Source: Planctomycetota bacterium
GTDB taxonomy: Bacteria > Planctomycetota > UBA11346
Reading direction: 5' to 3'
Length of the DNA: 64,000 nucleotides
NCBI GenBank assembly: GCA_014193115.1
Contig: BJHQ01000005.1
Location: forward strand, 176,982 to 240,981
The notes under the pieces were generated by a model that was not told the origin of the DNA, did not search any database, and saw nothing but the letters and a program-made list of their open reading frames with translations. The translations under genes were made by a program, and so were the position numbers. Numbering within the stretch: position 1 is the first letter of the stretch; every line of letters begins with the position of its first letter. Positions 63,202 to 64,000 of this stretch are shown here, one piece after another.

Positions 63202-64000
63202 ATGGACTTTACCGCCTTCGGTTTGATTGAGCCGATCCAGCGTGCGCTGAAAACCGAGGGGTATGCCACTGCGACCCCGATCCAAGCCGGTGCCATCCCG
63301 CCGGTGATGGCGGGCCATGATCTGCTCGGCTTGGCTCAGACCGGGACGGGAAAGACCGCGGCATTTGCGCTGCCGGTGCTGCAGCGCCTGGCCACCACCA
63401 AGCCGGCCAAGCCGGGTCGTCCGATCCGCTGCCTGGTGCTGGTGCCGACCCGCGAGCTCGCCACCCAGGTGGCCGACAGCTTCAAGGCCTATGGCCGGAA
63501 TCTGCATGTCCGCACCGCCACCATCTTCGGCGGAGTCGGCCAATCGCCCCAGGTCCAGGCCCTGCGCGCCGGGGTCGATGTCGTGGTCGCCTGCCCTGGT
63601 CGGCTGCTCGATCTGATGGGCCAGGGACACGTCCGCTTCGATTCGGTCGAGGTCCTGATCCTCGATGAAGCCGACCGGATGTTCGACATGGGATTCCTGC
63701 CCGATTTGAAACGGATCGTGGCGACCTTGCCCGCGAAGCGGCAGAACCTGCTGTTCTCGGCGACCATGCCGGGCGAGATCCGTCAGCTGGCCTCATCGAT
63801 CCTGCGCGACCCGGTGGAAGTGAAGGTGGCCGCGGTTTCGAGCGCCGCAGAGACCGTGGCGCAAAGCGTCTATCTGGTCCCGAAGGAGCTGAAGGCGTCG
63901 TTGCTGGTCCATCTGCTGGCCGATCCGACGGCGGAACGCACCCTGGTCTTTTCGCGGACCAAGCATGGCGCGGATCGCCTGGTGAAGCAGCTCACCGCCG
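63202..64000 (+). CDS. DEAD-box RNA helicase, N-terminal part (cut by window edge)
   Basis: 266 codons are visible. It starts [20 protein letters not shown] (Q-motif region [11 protein letters not shown]), then Walker [29 protein letters not shown] ([14 protein letters not shown]), SAT (LLFSATMP) and the start of the C-terminal RecA lobe ([13 protein letters not shown]). It is probably an RhlE-like helicase acting in ribosome or mRNA remodelling. The start ATG at 63202 has AGGA about 10 nt upstream. The 3' end is beyond the window. Confidence 0.95.
   Translation, partial: MDFTAFGLIEPIQRALKTEGYATATPIQAGAIPPVMAGHDLLGLAQTGTGKTAAFALPVLQRLATTKPAKPGRPIRCLVLVPTRELATQVADSFKAYGRNLHVRTATIFGGVGQSPQVQALRAGVDVVVACPGRLLDLMGQGHVRFDSVEVLILDEADRMFDMGFLPDLKRIVATLPAKRQNLLFSATMPGEIRQLASSILRDPVEVKVAAVSSAAETVAQSVYLVPKELKASLLVHLLADPTAERTLVFSRTKHGADRLVKQLTA

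Overview
The window is a 64 kb, GC-rich (roughly 65%) bacterial chromosome segment. The gene set points to the PVC superphylum, most likely Planctomycetota: paired DUF1501 and DUF1549/DUF1553 cytochrome proteins, a DUF1592-type/DUF1552 pair, PQQ-like propeller proteins, a xanthan-lyase-like FAD oxidoreductase and several AraC regulators. The cell is probably flagellated (FlgD, FliF, FliG, FliH). The lineage is inferred from gene content only.

Layout. 1-9.5 kb: a malate dehydrogenase fragment, a Fur-family regulator, tRNA-Phe, flagellar genes (flgD; fliF-fliG-fliH on the minus strand), an MFS transporter and a beta-barrel-like protein. 9.7-13.2 kb: a compact RiPP locus of the bufferin type, with a DoxX protein diverging from a Cys-rich precursor (six 19-residue repeats, 18 Cys), then a DUF692 (MNIO) enzyme and a DUF2063 partner. 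A 157-bp palindrome-rich tandem repeat separates precursor and enzyme. 13.2-24.6 kb: an LpoB-like lipoprotein with a COG3014-like partner, tRNA-His, a 1302-residue DUF5060/glycoside-hydrolase-like protein coupled to a GT9 glycosyltransferase, a HAD hydrolase, dapB, and an unusual fusion of an NAD(P)-binding dehydrogenase domain to a Pro-rich linker and a membrane tail. 24.7-25.9 kb: tRNA-Arg with an integrase remnant and an AT-rich lipoprotein gene, the scar of an integrated element. 26-50.5 kb: a hybrid histidine kinase, a broken DUF1080 leader, the planctomycete cytochrome/DUF clusters, four AraC-type regulators, a FAD oxidoreductase and an ApbE-like fragment.

50.7-62.2 kb is a type I restriction-modification island on the minus strand, in the order hsdM, a DUF1016 nuclease, hsdS, a truncated DUF1016 gene and hsdR, with a frameshifted HTH regulator diverging from it. 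It is riddled with REP-like DNA. A RAYT-type (IS200-like, HUH) transposase sits exactly in the loop of a nested palindromic repeat. At least seven further copies of that repeat, lacking the transposase, lie within 4 kb, so they look like its non-autonomous derivatives. The intact hsdS is bracketed by partial copies of itself. Upstream are four tandem 302-bp units, each with the first ~22 codons of hsdS plus one repeat; each is an open minicistron whose stop overlaps the next start. Downstream are two units carrying the last ~25 codons of hsdS plus repeats, again with ATGA overlaps. A second REP-like element lies in frame inside hsdR. This is the most unusual structure in the window.

62.3-64 kb: tRNA-Pro, a secreted Cys-type glutathione peroxidase and the 5' part of a DEAD-box RNA helicase gene.
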